Source: Planctomycetota bacterium (GTDB taxonomy: Bacteria; Planctomycetota; PUPC01; JACPCR01). Taken from it: a DNA stretch of 64,000 nt. The notes beneath the pieces are model-generated. The model saw nothing but the letters and a program-made list of their open reading frames with translations. It was not told where the DNA came from and did no database searches. Position numbers and translations under genes: made by a program. Of this stretch, positions 46,224 through 55,738 are shown piece after piece. Numbering within the stretch: the stretch's first letter is position 1; the number at the start of each line of letters is the position of its first letter. The stretch covers positions 29,743-93,742 of the forward strand of contig JAQBXN010000020.1 in assembly GCA_027625095.1 (NCBI GenBank), written 5' to 3'.

Positions 46224-46673
46224 CTAATCCATCCTTACGTAGATCACACCATCCTTGGGCATTCGGTCTTTCACCTCGGCGTAAAAACTCTTTTCCTCCG
46301 TGCTGATGAATATCTTCACCAGCGGCCCTGTTGGCACTGATTTCAGCTTCAGCGAAAAGTCGGTGAGCTCGTAATCTTCGATGAGCTGCATGTGGAAGCT
46401 GCGCACTTTTTCAGGCAGCCGGTTCTGATACTTGCCGAATATGCGCGCCAAGGGTGAGAGCGCCACCCGATCATACATGGCCAGAATTCTCAGTGGTTTG
46501 TCCTGCAGAGCCGTAGTGCTGCAATAGATGACAACGTCTTGTTTCGGACCGCCCAGAATCCAGTCGTAGTAGTAAGGCCGCACCAAGAGATAAGCAAAGG
46601 CGCTGAAGAAGACAACTGCGAGCAGCGTATAAGCATGCAGGCTCCTTCGCTGGATTTTTAAAGAGTCTTCCAT
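46224..46673 (-). CDS. Single-pass membrane protein of unknown function
   Basis: A 149-residue protein with one membrane helix at about 14-33 (LLAVVFFSAFAYLLVRPYY), so a short basic N-terminus lies inside and about 110 residues lie outside. The outer part is beta-rich with LPEKVRSFHMQLIEDYEL and ends KDGVIYVRMD. No family is recognised. It follows the PQQ lipoprotein on the same strand, about 70 bases beyond that gene's present stop; the region between includes a short inverted sequence (GGTGACTCGTCACC). Confidence 0.55.
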   Translation of the reverse strand: MEDSLKIQRRSLHAYTLLAVVFFSAFAYLLVRPYYYDWILGGPKQDVVIYCSTTALQDKPLRILAMYDRVALSPLARIFGKYQNRLPEKVRSFHMQLIEDYELTDFSLKLKSVPTGPLVKIFISTEEKSFYAEVKDRMPKDGVIYVRMD

Positions 46674-46743
46674 GGCCGAATTTTGGAGTGCGGTGACTCG
46701 TCACCGCTTTTGACTTTAGATGCGTCCTACACGGCGAGAAATT

Positions 46744-49125
46744 TCAGGCCGCGTTATTTCTTCTCTTCTGAATAGTCTTCGAAAAACGAAAGCTCCGGCA
46801 AGCCGGAGCTTTCCAAAGAGGTCGCGCTACCTGTAGAGCTCCAGGAAATTCAACAGATTCCTGTCGCCATAGATTAGGGTCGTAGCGGTTGACGCGGCTG
46901 CCCCAGTAATGGGTGACCTTCATCTGCACCTCGCCCTGAGCGCTTGTGCTGAGCTGGCCACGGGCAATGCTCTGGTCAGGGGCCTGAACTACAAGCATTC
47001 GGTCGAATGTCGAAAGGATTCTGCGAGCGGGCGCGTTATCGAGCGGCATGTAGACCTCGAACGGGCGACCCTTATTGAGGTAATAGCCGGAGATGGCCTG
47101 GTCTGCGGCCGCAGGCAGATTGTCACGCCACCCCGTCAGCCAGTTGTTTACGTATATCGGCCGCCATTCCTTGCCTATCTTGCGTGCCACAATAAGCGCG
47201 GTCAAGACTCGGCCGGTGTTCTGGGGTTCATACGTCGTCTCAGGGCCGGAACGTCTGTCAATCCCGCGAACGCCGATAATGCGAACGACCTCGTTTCCAG
47301 TGGGAAAATCGAGGCCGGTATAGGTGGGGCTGAGCAGATACGGCTCAAAAGGCACCATGGCCTTCGAGACGACCGTCCAGGGCGAGGCATCGTCCAAAGG
47401 CTGGAAGCGAAAGGTGAAATCGGTCATTCGATAGTTGAATTGCGCCTCAACTGTGGGCCACTTCGAGGTGCGCCATTCGAAATTGTCGACAGTTCCAATC
47501 CAATCCATATACGGCTTGGGCGGTGCGCTACCTTTGAGGAAACGATTGTCCGCCAGGGTGTCTGCAGGCTCGTAGGCCGCTATGTAGCCGGAATCCGTCG
47601 CAACGATGAGATGACCGGCATAGGGTACCGGGGCGCTTGAAACATTGCTGAAGTGACGGGCTTGCCATAGCTGTGTGCCGCTTACGGCCTCGAATGCAAG
47701 CAGGCTGTTTTCACCGCCCGACAGACCAATATACACAAAGCCATTTGCAACAACCGGCGAACTCAGACTCTTGGACTGTAATGAGGCCTTCCACACCAGT
47801 TGGTGGCTCTTAATATCTATCGCGCTCAGAAAAACACGATTGTTGTCGAAGCTGGTGATGTAAGCCCGGGCTCCATCCGTGGCTATACCAGTGACAAGTC
47901 CTTCAACACGGTTGCCCCACAAAGGAGTGCCATTGGAAAGACTGCGAGCATAAACCAGCGAATCCTGACCGGTCGCAGTGAGAAAGATATTGCCGGTGAT
48001 TACAGGTGGGATGCGAAATGCGTCTGCTGCCGGCCGGGCCACCATCGACCTCCAGAGAACCTGGCCCTGAGTACCAAGTCGGACCATGGCCAGTTCGCCG
48101 GTAGCGCTGGTGGTGACAGCATTCTCTCCGTGGATGGCGAAGCCCCCCGTCCGCACAGGCCCGGGGAGTGGGGTGACTCGGACGACTTTCTGTGTGGGAA
48201 TGTCCAGTTCATAGAGTCGGCTATCGTGCGCGGCAAATAAAACGTGATCGCCAGAGAGGTCAACGTTTGCAATGATCGAGGGCTTGGAGGTGCCGAGGAT
48301 CTGTTCCGCAGATTTCTCCGGTGGAAAAGTCCTGAATTTTTGGACCTGTCTCCCGCTGAGACTATCGAGTGCGTACAGGTTGCCGTCCAGTCCCGGCACA
48401 AGCAGCAGGTTTCCGGTGACCGCGGGCGCGCCTGACACTTCCGAATAAAGCTGTGTTTGCCACAACTTCTCTCCGCTGGCAAAGTCCAGCGCCACCACCA
48501 GGCCGTCCACGCACACACCGTAAATACGTCCCTCCGCTATTACCGGAGAGGAAGAGAATCGGCACCCGATGGAGGTGCGCCATTTCAACAGCAGGGGCAC
48601 CCCGACAACCAGATCGCCAGAGTGCCCGGTGTGCCCCGGGCCGCCCTGATACATGGGCCAGTCCTTTGCCTGAGTCATAGCAGTCTTGGTCAGGGGAGAG
48701 GCCAGGGGATTAGCGTCGATCGGATCGGATATATGGAAGCCGAAAAAAGTGGGGCCACCCACATTGTCGAACTGCCCGGCTATGTCGCCCGATGGCTCCC
48801 CCGGTTTCCCCTTTCTGCCTTTTCCGAACTCGAAGCCGGTGTCACCCTGGCCCAGCTCTGAGTTTTCATAATTCCCCGTAGTAGATTTCAAATTATCAGA
48901 AATCTTGTCTTCGTTACGCTCAGACCAGCCCGGCACTCTCGGTTTGCCGGGCCCGGGGTCCTCAACCTCTGTGTAGAGGTCGCAGCCGGCGAAGAGAAGG
49001 AAGATGAGGGGCAGAAAGAGGATGGGAGGGTCGGAGGATGGGAGGGAAATGATGAGGTAGTGGAGTGGTGGAGTGGTGGAATGGTGGAGTGGTGGAGCTT
49101 TCGGCGTCTCGGAAATCTTCCTCAT
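46744..49125 (-). CDS. PQQ-like beta-propeller lipoprotein with frameshifted C-terminus
   Basis: A 793-codon frame. The lipobox LLFAGC puts the lipidated Cys at 48 after an unusually long N-region coded by octamer repeats. From about 150 the protein is an outer-membrane-type PQQ propeller (DWPMYQGGPGHTG; GLVVALDFASGEKLWQT; DGNLYALDSLSGR), like BamB or PVC quinoprotein repeats. It lacks Trp-docking evidence for PQQ, so a scaffold role is likely. The C-terminus seems frameshifted: after RYDPN the next frame reads YGDRNLLNFLELYR and stops at 46827-46829, followed at once by a strong terminator, whereas the present frame runs through that terminator to 46744. Confidence 0.8.
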   Translation of the reverse strand: MRKISETPKAPPLHHSTTPPLHYLIISLPSSDPPILFLPLIFLLFAGCDLYTEVEDPGPGKPRVPGWSERNEDKISDNLKSTTGNYENSELGQGDTGFEFGKGRKGKPGEPSGDIAGQFDNVGGPTFFGFHISDPIDANPLASPLTKTAMTQAKDWPMYQGGPGHTGHSGDLVVGVPLLLKWRTSIGCRFSSSPVIAEGRIYGVCVDGLVVALDFASGEKLWQTQLYSEVSGAPAVTGNLLLVPGLDGNLYALDSLSGRQVQKFRTFPPEKSAEQILGTSKPSIIANVDLSGDHVLFAAHDSRLYELDIPTQKVVRVTPLPGPVRTGGFAIHGENAVTTSATGELAMVRLGTQGQVLWRSMVARPAADAFRIPPVITGNIFLTATGQDSLVYARSLSNGTPLWGNRVEGLVTGIATDGARAYITSFDNNRVFLSAIDIKSHQLVWKASLQSKSLSSPVVANGFVYIGLSGGENSLLAFEAVSGTQLWQARHFSNVSSAPVPYAGHLIVATDSGYIAAYEPADTLADNRFLKGSAPPKPYMDWIGTVDNFEWRTSKWPTVEAQFNYRMTDFTFRFQPLDDASPWTVVSKAMVPFEPYLLSPTYTGLDFPTGNEVVRIIGVRGIDRRSGPETTYEPQNTGRVLTALIVARKIGKEWRPIYVNNWLTGWRDNLPAAADQAISGYYLNKGRPFEVYMPLDNAPARRILSTFDRMLVVQAPDQSIARGQLSTSAQGEVQMKVTHYWGSRVNRYDPNLWRQESVEFPGALQVARPLWKAPACRSFRFSKTIQKRRNNAA
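46782..46812 (-). terminator. Intrinsic terminator of the PQQ lipoprotein gene
   Basis: On the minus strand AAAGCTCCGGC (46812-46802) pairs with GCCGGAGCTTT (46799-46789), then CG and five T. It lies 15 bases after the TAG at 46827 but inside the present frame of the lipoprotein. Confidence 0.8.
49061..49097. repeat. Octamer tandem repeat (TGGAGTGG, 4.6 units)
   Basis: Units TGGAGTGG, TGGAGTGG, TGGAATGG, TGGAGTGG and TGGAG. On the coding strand of the lipoprotein it reads CCACTCCA and encodes the repeated HHSTTPPL part of its N-region. Same unit as 30385-30416. Confidence 0.8.
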
Positions 49126-49216
49126 AATCTCTAATCCTTAGATTCAGATCGAGTCGTGGATGGCCATATATGAAAGCGCCATTTAACCGGACCTCCACAT
49201 CGCACCATTTCTCCGC

Positions 49217-50953
49217 TTACATCTGCTGAGGCGCTTTTATACCGAGCAACCATAATCCTCGCTGCAGGACGGATCGGATGCATGAAACCAGCAGCACCCT
49301 TGCGGCGCTCAATTCTTCATCTTCGCTGTTGACTTTGTGGCGTCTTGAATCCTGCGAATAGGTGCTGTAGGCAGCGGCGAGGTCGAGGAGGTAGTTGGCG
49401 ATGATATGCGGTTCAAAATCATTGGCAGCGCGGTCGATGATCTCCGGCAGCTCATTGAGCATCTTGGCCAGGCCGAACTCCTCTTCGTCATCAAGGCGCT
49501 CGTAATTAATTTCGTCCGTCACTTCCGAGCCGTGTTTTCGGATGATACTGGCCTGCCTCGCGTGGGCATACTGCAGGTATGGTCCTGTCCGACCGCGGAA
49601 GCTGAGGATTTCGTCCCAGTCAAATTTCACATCCTTCTGCCTTGAGGTGCTCAGGATGCCGAAGACAACAGCGGCGAGGCCGATGGATTCAGCGATGTCT
49701 TCTTTGCTCGTTTCGAAGTTCAGTTTCTTCTCATTCTCGTTGATGATGCCGAGGGCAAGTTCCGCTGCTCGATCGAGGACGTCGTCGAGCAGTTCAAGAT
49801 TGCCTTTGCGGGTACTGCTCTTTGCATAGCCTTCACCAGCTTTGAACAGTACCAGGCCGAAATCGATGTGGTAACACTTCTTCCATACGTCGTCGCCGAG
49901 TAGTTCGAGCACTTTGAACAACTGTTGAAAATGAAGGCGCTGGTCTGCACCGACCACGTAAAGATTCTTGTCGAACTCGTACTCTTTCTTCCGGAATTCA
50001 ATCGCCGCGAGGTCGCGGGTGGCGTAAAGAGTTGCTTCGTCACTTTTCTTCAGGATGCAAGGAGGCATGTTGTAATCTTCGAGATCAACGACAAGCGCGT
50101 CGCGGCTGATTTTTGAGAGGCCGGCGCTTTCGATACGTTTGAGAATCGGGTCCATCTTGTCGTTGTAGAAGCTCTCGCCCGCGTACGAATCGAAGTGCAC
50201 ATCCAGCCGTTCATAAACTCGCTCGAATTCTTTCAGGCTGACCTCGCGGAATCGATTCCAGTGTTCGCGGGCAATTTCGTCGCCCCGCTCCAACTTGAGA
50301 AACCATCCACGAGCTTCCTCTGCCATGCTTTCGTCCTCCGCCATTTCCCTGCTGTAGCGTTGGTACAGGCCAAGAAGATCATTGACTGTGAAGTCTTTGG
50401 GCATGGAATCGCCCCATCGCATATATGCAGAGAGCATCACACCGAATTGCGTGCCCCAATCGCCAAAGTGATTTATGCCGATGACGTTGTAGCCGAGCGC
50501 TTTGAACATCCGATAAATACTGTTGCCGATCATGGTCGAGCACAGGTGATGAACCCCGAGCGGCTTGGCGATATTGGGTGAAGAAAAATCGATGGTGATC
50601 GTCTTGCCCTTGCCGGCGTCGCTGTTGCCGTAATCCTCGCCTTGCTGGTGAATTCTACGGAGCACGTGTTCAGTGAAGGCCCGGCGATTGAGAAAGATAT
50701 TCAGATAAGGGCCCGTGGCCTCGACCCTTTGAACATACGCATCAGGAGTGAATCTCCCTGCAAGATCGGTTGCGATCTGGGCCGGATTTTTCTGTAGTTT
50801 CTTCGCCAGGCTGAAGCATGGAAGTGAATAATCACCCATGCGTGCATCCGCGGGCCCCTGCAGGATTTTGCTGATGTCGCCGGTCTCTAACTCTGTCAGC
50901 TCAGAAAGCTGGCTGATGATGGATGCGTGGAATGGGTTGTTGTTCATGTTCAA
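49217..50953 (-). CDS. argS: Arginine--tRNA ligase
   Basis: ArgRS (578 residues) charges tRNA-Arg in the cytoplasm. The N-terminal additional domain is at about 1-115. The class I signature region is SSPNIAKPLGVHHLCST at 124-140: the HIGH box reads G-V-H-H instead of H-V-G-H, and Cys replaces the usual Arg after Leu. INHFGDWGTQFG is the ArgRS-specific motif, and KSSTRKGN is the KMSK equivalent. The C-terminal DALR anticodon-binding domain ends GIKAPQQM, as is typical. The altered HIGH box may be a lineage variant, since the remaining sequence is well conserved. Upstream it is divergent from the LptA-like gene. Confidence 0.95.
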   Translation of the reverse strand: MNMNNNPFHASIISQLSELTELETGDISKILQGPADARMGDYSLPCFSLAKKLQKNPAQIATDLAGRFTPDAYVQRVEATGPYLNIFLNRRAFTEHVLRRIHQQGEDYGNSDAGKGKTITIDFSSPNIAKPLGVHHLCSTMIGNSIYRMFKALGYNVIGINHFGDWGTQFGVMLSAYMRWGDSMPKDFTVNDLLGLYQRYSREMAEDESMAEEARGWFLKLERGDEIAREHWNRFREVSLKEFERVYERLDVHFDSYAGESFYNDKMDPILKRIESAGLSKISRDALVVDLEDYNMPPCILKKSDEATLYATRDLAAIEFRKKEYEFDKNLYVVGADQRLHFQQLFKVLELLGDDVWKKCYHIDFGLVLFKAGEGYAKSSTRKGNLELLDDVLDRAAELALGIINENEKKLNFETSKEDIAESIGLAAVVFGILSTSRQKDVKFDWDEILSFRGRTGPYLQYAHARQASIIRKHGSEVTDEINYERLDDEEEFGLAKMLNELPEIIDRAANDFEPHIIANYLLDLAAAYSTYSQDSRRHKVNSEDEELSAARVLLVSCIRSVLQRGLWLLGIKAPQQM

Positions 50954-51122
50954 TCAAGGATATCGACACCTGCCGCCTGGACCATACCGTGGAAGGTGCG
51001 AAATCTTAGGTGGAGTTACCGGTAATTCAATGAATGGGGCAAACAGGTCTCGTTGAAGCTCAGCCCGCATTCCCTACGATCACGGACAGTTTAGTCATGA
51101 ACCATTCGAACAGGAGAGAAAT

Positions 51123-51710
51123 GTGCGCTACGTGATGACGATGATTGCCCTCAGCCTGATCACTCATGTGGGCGTGTCGGAGGAAAAAGAATCCACCGAT
51201 AAACCGAAGCTGGACGCCCCGGCAATGAAGCAAAATCGTATAGAGGATGTTCAGGCCGACGAAATGAACGTCAACTCCAAAGAGACTACGACCGTGATCG
51301 AACTGCGCGGCAAGGTGCAGATCCTTGGAACGGAATTTCGCATGCGCTGCGCGTACGCAGAGGCAGAGCAGAACCAGAAGGGTGAGTTCAAGATGGGCTT
51401 TGCGACCGGCAACGTCCGCATCTTCCTGCCCGACGCTCTGCTGGTTGGGGATCGCCTCGACTTCGATGACAAGGAACAGCTTGTCTATCTCACGGGAAAA
51501 GACGAGCAGCCCAAAGCCTACCGGGACGGCAAAATAATTCGGGCAGATGAGATCGTCTATGACATGAACGCACCGAAGCCCAAAGATGACACACGCCCCG
51601 TCAATGTGAAATTCAAAGGCAGAGCCTCGGTCAAGGATGCCGAGATGCCCGCAGAGCACGCGGAGGTTTTTCCACCGGCGAAAAAGGAAGTGGTAAAGAA
51701 GCCCGAATGA
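51123..51710 (+). CDS. LptA/OstA-like periplasmic protein
   Basis: A 195-residue exported protein with a signal peptide (MTMIALSLITHVGVS). The start is GTG at 51123 with AGGAGA 8 bases upstream; an ATG two bases earlier is out of frame. After a charged linker the pattern is that of the OstA superfamily beta-jellyroll (IEDVQADEMNVNSKE, VIELRGKVQILG, CAYAEAEQNQ, GNVRIFLPDALLVGDRLDFDDKEQLVYLTG), with one strand pair per turn, as in LptA, which forms the lipopolysaccharide bridge across the periplasm. The C-terminal 50 residues are Lys/Pro-rich. No lptB/lptC genes are adjacent, so an exact LptA role is unproven. Confidence 0.72.
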   Translation: MRYVMTMIALSLITHVGVSEEKESTDKPKLDAPAMKQNRIEDVQADEMNVNSKETTTVIELRGKVQILGTEFRMRCAYAEAEQNQKGEFKMGFATGNVRIFLPDALLVGDRLDFDDKEQLVYLTGKDEQPKAYRDGKIIRADEIVYDMNAPKPKDDTRPVNVKFKGRASVKDAEMPAEHAEVFPPAKKEVVKKPE

Positions 51711-51751
51711 GGTGTGGGAGTCTGGGGGCGTGGGTGCGTGTTGTCTGCCAT

Positions 51752-52993
51752 CTATTTCTTTCTCACATCGAAACAGATGAGCTTTCGTTCATCTCTCGCA
51801 TAGAGAAAGCCGTTCGCCAGGATGGGCGGGGTGTAGCAGGGGTAGCTCAGAAAAGTTGGCGATCGTGAAATCTCTTTATAGCCCTCTGGCGACGCCTGCG
51901 CGAGTACCAGTTTTCCGCGCTCGGTCAGAATGAAGAACTTGCCATCAGCAACGATCATGGTGGCGCGGCCGAGTTCTCCATCGACCTGCCATTTGAGTTT
52001 GCCGGTCTTGAATTCAATACAGCGAAAATTCGCTTCGGATTCATGGCGGCCATCGACCCCGTAGAGATGACCGTCCATATATACGCTGGTTCCCCAATGA
52101 TTGGACATTTCAAAGCCGCGATAGACTTCTTCCACACCGTCATCCTTCATTCGCAGTAATGCCGATCCCGTCTGGTAAGCGGCAGAAAGGAAGACCATGT
52201 CATCCACCACGATGGGGGTGGCGCCGTTTACGGATTCAAATTTACGCGAACGGAAGGGATAGGTGGAGTGCACCTTACCGGTGGTTGCCTCGGTGATGAC
52301 AAGCCCTGCGCGAGTGAGGAAGAATCCGTATCGTTTTCCCGATACCGTAGCCACCGCAGGCGTGCAGTAGCTGGCGCCGTCGTTCGTTGCCGCCCAGACA
52401 GTTTTCCCGGTTCCTCGATCAAACGCGGCCACCCCCGCTCCCTCAGGTCCGCCGACGTTGACCAGAAGCAGGTTGCCCTCCAGCACGGGAGAGGCGCCGA
52501 CGCCGAAGAAATTCTGTTTGACCTTGTAATCCGTATTAATTGAACGAAGCCATCTCTGCTTCCCGGTCTGCCTTTCGAGGCAGTAAAGCTCCCCCTCAGC
52601 ACCAAGGGTGTATACCTCTTTCTCGGTGATGATTGGACTGCAGCGCGGGCCGCTGTTGTACCCATACATATCACGGTACCGAGTGGGGTATTTGAAGGTC
52701 CACCTGGATTTGCCGGTTTGTGCGTCGAGGCAATCAACTATTTCTTCAGACCCTTGCCTGTGGGGGACGATCAGGTCCGTGCCCTTTACGGCCGGAGGTG
52801 AAAACGAATCCCCCAAATTGACCCGCCAGACCTCTGGCGGTCCTTCTGCTGGCCAGGAATCTACCAGCCCTGTCTCCCTTGAAATCGAATTCGTTTCCGG
52901 CCCCAGATACATGGGCCAATCGGCAGCCGGAGCAAACTGAAGCGAAAGGAAACCGGGGACGAGCACTAGCAGTCTTATCGAATCACTTTTCAT
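51752..52993 (-). CDS. Secreted PQQ-like beta-propeller protein
   Basis: A 413-residue exported propeller. Signal peptide to about residue 23 (FAPAADWPMYLGP), then repeated blades of the PQQ type: CLDAQTGKSRWTF, GELYCLERQTGKQRW, FDRGTGKTVWA, FKTGKLKWQVDGEL. DWPMYLGPETNS is the standard opening of PVC quinoprotein-like repeat proteins, also seen in the lipoprotein at 46744 (DWPMYQGG). No dehydrogenase catalytic domain or CxxCH is present, so it is probably a binding or scaffold protein and not an active enzyme. It is convergent with the LptA-like gene, 41 bases apart. Confidence 0.85.
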   Translation of the reverse strand: MKSDSIRLLVLVPGFLSLQFAPAADWPMYLGPETNSISRETGLVDSWPAEGPPEVWRVNLGDSFSPPAVKGTDLIVPHRQGSEEIVDCLDAQTGKSRWTFKYPTRYRDMYGYNSGPRCSPIITEKEVYTLGAEGELYCLERQTGKQRWLRSINTDYKVKQNFFGVGASPVLEGNLLLVNVGGPEGAGVAAFDRGTGKTVWAATNDGASYCTPAVATVSGKRYGFFLTRAGLVITEATTGKVHSTYPFRSRKFESVNGATPIVVDDMVFLSAAYQTGSALLRMKDDGVEEVYRGFEMSNHWGTSVYMDGHLYGVDGRHESEANFRCIEFKTGKLKWQVDGELGRATMIVADGKFFILTERGKLVLAQASPEGYKEISRSPTFLSYPCYTPPILANGFLYARDERKLICFDVRKK

Positions 52994-53189
52994 GAATCAG
53001 TCCTTGATATGTTTTCTGTTCACAATTGAGCTGACGTATTCCCCGGGCAGTTCCCGAAAAGACAATTCGCCTTGCTCACGGGGGCCAGGAGGTAGCACAG
53101 AGCGGTGTATACGACATCTAGACCATGCCAAACTCGATGCCAATTCCATAACAGACAAATTTCCCCGGCCTGGTTCATCGCATGATCCG

Positions 53190-53696
53190 TTAAGGGCTTA
53201 TCATTGCTTTCATCTTTTTCACCCAAATCTCTACATCTTCCGGGTAGGTCACTCCCACGATTTTCCATTCTCCCTCTTCCTGCTTGAGGTCGAAGATCAT
53301 CATCCCGCTTCCTTCGTCATTGTGTTCACCAGCCACTACTTGTTGAGCCTGGGTCGAGACCTTTACTGCAAAATTCATTTCGCACTCTGCGGTGTCTCCC
53401 TTTATGTCGATCCTGTTCCTTGACATGCTGATCATGACTGACTTGCTTATCCGATTGAAGACAACCAGCAGGTCCGAGACCGTTTTCCAGCCGTTGCCCA
53501 GGTTGTCGCGAAATTGTCGCGAGATGAGCGGCATCACCTGCCGGGACTTTCGCGCCTCCAGCCCTTCTTCCAGCTTGGAGAACAGCTCCATTATTCTGGC
53601 TTCTTCGGGTACGAAAAACTGTTCGTAAACAATCCACGCAATAAAAATGAATCCTGAAAGCAGGATGATCTTTTGAATGGAGCCGATTTTTTTCAT
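53190..53696 (-). CDS. Membrane-anchored NTF2/SnoaL-like protein
   Basis: About 168 residues. An N-terminal helix (about 6-25, IQKIILLSGFIFIAWIVYE) anchors a domain with the NTF2-like layout: EEARIMELFSKLEEGLEARKS, then MPLISRQFRDNLGNG and strands ending GEWKIVGVTYPEDVEIW. Such domains usually bind small molecules or form dimers. The ATG at 53696 is preferred over a GTG at 53720 since it begins with a Lys-rich n-region. The PQQ gene lies 196 bases downstream on the same strand. Function unknown. Confidence 0.68.
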   Translation of the reverse strand: MKKIGSIQKIILLSGFIFIAWIVYEQFFVPEEARIMELFSKLEEGLEARKSRQVMPLISRQFRDNLGNGWKTVSDLLVVFNRISKSVMISMSRNRIDIKGDTAECEMNFAVKVSTQAQQVVAGEHNDEGSGMMIFDLKQEEGEWKIVGVTYPEDVEIWVKKMKAMISP

Positions 53697-54001
53697 GCTA
53701 AGAAGAGCAGGGAGCTTCACCGACTTTGCAGCATGCGATTGTTAAGGCTATCAGGAAAAACTCAAGGTAGACAAGGGGATACAGGGGAGGGGGAGCTAGA
53801 GGGAGGAGTTCACAATAGTGGTGCCCCCGCCCCGCCAAGGCTCTGGCGCTTCAAAGTTGGCCCCGTATCGGAAAGGATACGGGGAGCGGATCGGTTCGGC
53901 TGGCCAGTTAATTGAACCCCTAACTGGCGTCAAATCGAAGAACTGAACACGCACGTGACTGACTTTCTGGACATCCATGTCCAATGTGATATTCCACTGA
54001 C

Positions 54002-55737
54002 ATGAAATGCGCGTATCTGTCGATGTTATTCACGTTTGGGATTTTCCTCGCAGATGGCGCCGGTGACGAGTTCGAATCCAAACTCGCCGCCGGCACAGAG
54101 GCGCTGAAGTCTGGAAAGAAGGCTGTTGCCGAAGCGCTGTTTCAAGATGCGGTCTTCCTCGGGCCCAAAGATTCGCGTGGGTATCAGTTGCTCGCGGAAT
54201 TGCTGCTCGAAAGAAACGCCGCTGACGGCGTTCTCCAACTGTGTGAGCAGATGCGGCGTCATCTTCCGAATTCATACCTGCCAGACTTCTGGTCTGGACG
54301 GGCCTGGCAAGTGAAAGGAGAGTCCCGGAAAGCGATTCTCTCGTTTGAACCGGGCGTCAAGCGTGGTTTGCCCTCGGCAATCTCTATGAATCGAGTGGGA
54401 GCCCCGTGGAGAAAACCACGCTGGCGCTCGCGACATATATCGAGCGGACGGATCGGCGCGATGACAGGATTTACGAGGCAGAGCGTAAGCTCCGCAAACT
54501 CCGTCCTCAGTTACTCTCCTGGCGACAAAGCAAGGAAATGTTCAGCAATTTGTATGGCCGTGCACTTATCGAGGCGGGCCTAGCCGGCTATGGAAATGAT
54601 TCCAAAGCGGAGGGGGAAAGAGACGAAAGACCCGTATCTGCCGAAATCGACAAACAGGAGCATCTGCGCCGCGAAACCGAACGGGTCCTGCTTGTAAGAG
54701 ACGGTTTAGGTCTACTGCGGGGAGAGCTGAATTCCGTGGGCATCTATCCGAAAACTACGGATACGGACCTCATACGCCGCGTTCTGGACTTCTATCTTGA
54801 CGAGGCGTGGAGCCAGGACACTCCGGCCGAGGTGCGGCCGATGCTTTACGAAGACGCCTTGAAATTCTGCCGAATGGTGAAAGGGCTCGATTTAGCGGAT
54901 TCGACCTTGCAGAAGTCTTTGCGACTGACCTCGGCTCTCGCTCTTTATCTGTCGAAGGCTTATCCACTGGCCCACGAAGTTCTGGCCAGAGCCGAGCCAG
55001 AGCCAGCAGACCGGGCAGAGAAGGGTGAACATCTGCTTGAAAACAGAATTGAGCGGTCGCTCGACACTCTTATGAAAACACGGGGCTTCCACCGCTATAT
55101 AGACCTCGGCGCCAGGAAATTCTCGAACCTTTCCCTTCTGCACTATCGAATCGAGGGAGAACTTGACAGCCATCAGGTATGGGAAGAGGAAGCATGGCTT
55201 GAAGTCTCGGCCGAATCCGGACTGGGACGCATGTTCGCACTGGTTTCCGTCCCCGGCAATGACGGCCCTCGAAACTGGTTTCTTTATGCGCGGACAGTTG
55301 GGAACGAGGAAGTGATCGGAAAGTATGGCTCCAATGCTCCAGACAATTACCAGGTTGAAGATGAAATCCTCCGCTCTCTGACTGACGCCCGGAAGAACTA
55401 TGCCCCGGTCGAGTTTGAGACGGTTATCAACGACCTCGACGAAAAGCTGCGGGATGTTGAACAGTCCATCAGCGAACTGGAAGCCCGCCCGCCCTCCATG
55501 TCGCCGATGGACCTCGTCGGGGACGGCGCCGCGTTTCTGGCCACTCAACTGGCGAGGATGCTCCCTCCCGAAGCCTACGTCCGGCCCGTGCGTCTCGAAG
55601 CACTGCTTCCGAACGACCAGGCAGGAGAACTCAGGAAAGTGAACATGCTGCCGATACAGACGAGAGACGGCTGGGTAAAGGTGCATTACCAGTGGGACCG
55701 TGACCTCCTTCACATCACTAAGGTGGAGTCTGAATGA
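54002..55737 (+). pseudogene. Exported TPR / helical protein, frame broken near 54350
   Basis: The first frame starts with a signal peptide (MKCAYLSMLFTFGIFLADG) and two TPR units (FESKLAAGTEALKSGKKAVAEALFQDAV; LLAELLLERNAADGVLQLCEQM) up to KAILSFE at about residue 118. The third TPR then jumps to another frame, which reads WFALGNLYESSGSPVEK (from about 54362) and stays open to 55737. Only about six residues lie between FE and WFALG, where a TPR normally has 11-12, so the break looks like a small deletion of about 19-20 bases and not a one-base error. The rest (about 440 residues) is helical with a likely membrane-distal domain ending WDRDLLHITKVESE. It is the first gene of a three-gene operon; the next start overlaps or nearly touches its stop. 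Confidence 0.7.
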
Positions 55738-55738
55738 A

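Noticed and set aside
53020..53268. 82-codon minus-strand frame between the PQQ and NTF2-like genes
   Set aside because: Half lies antiphase within the NTF2-like gene and nothing supports the rest.
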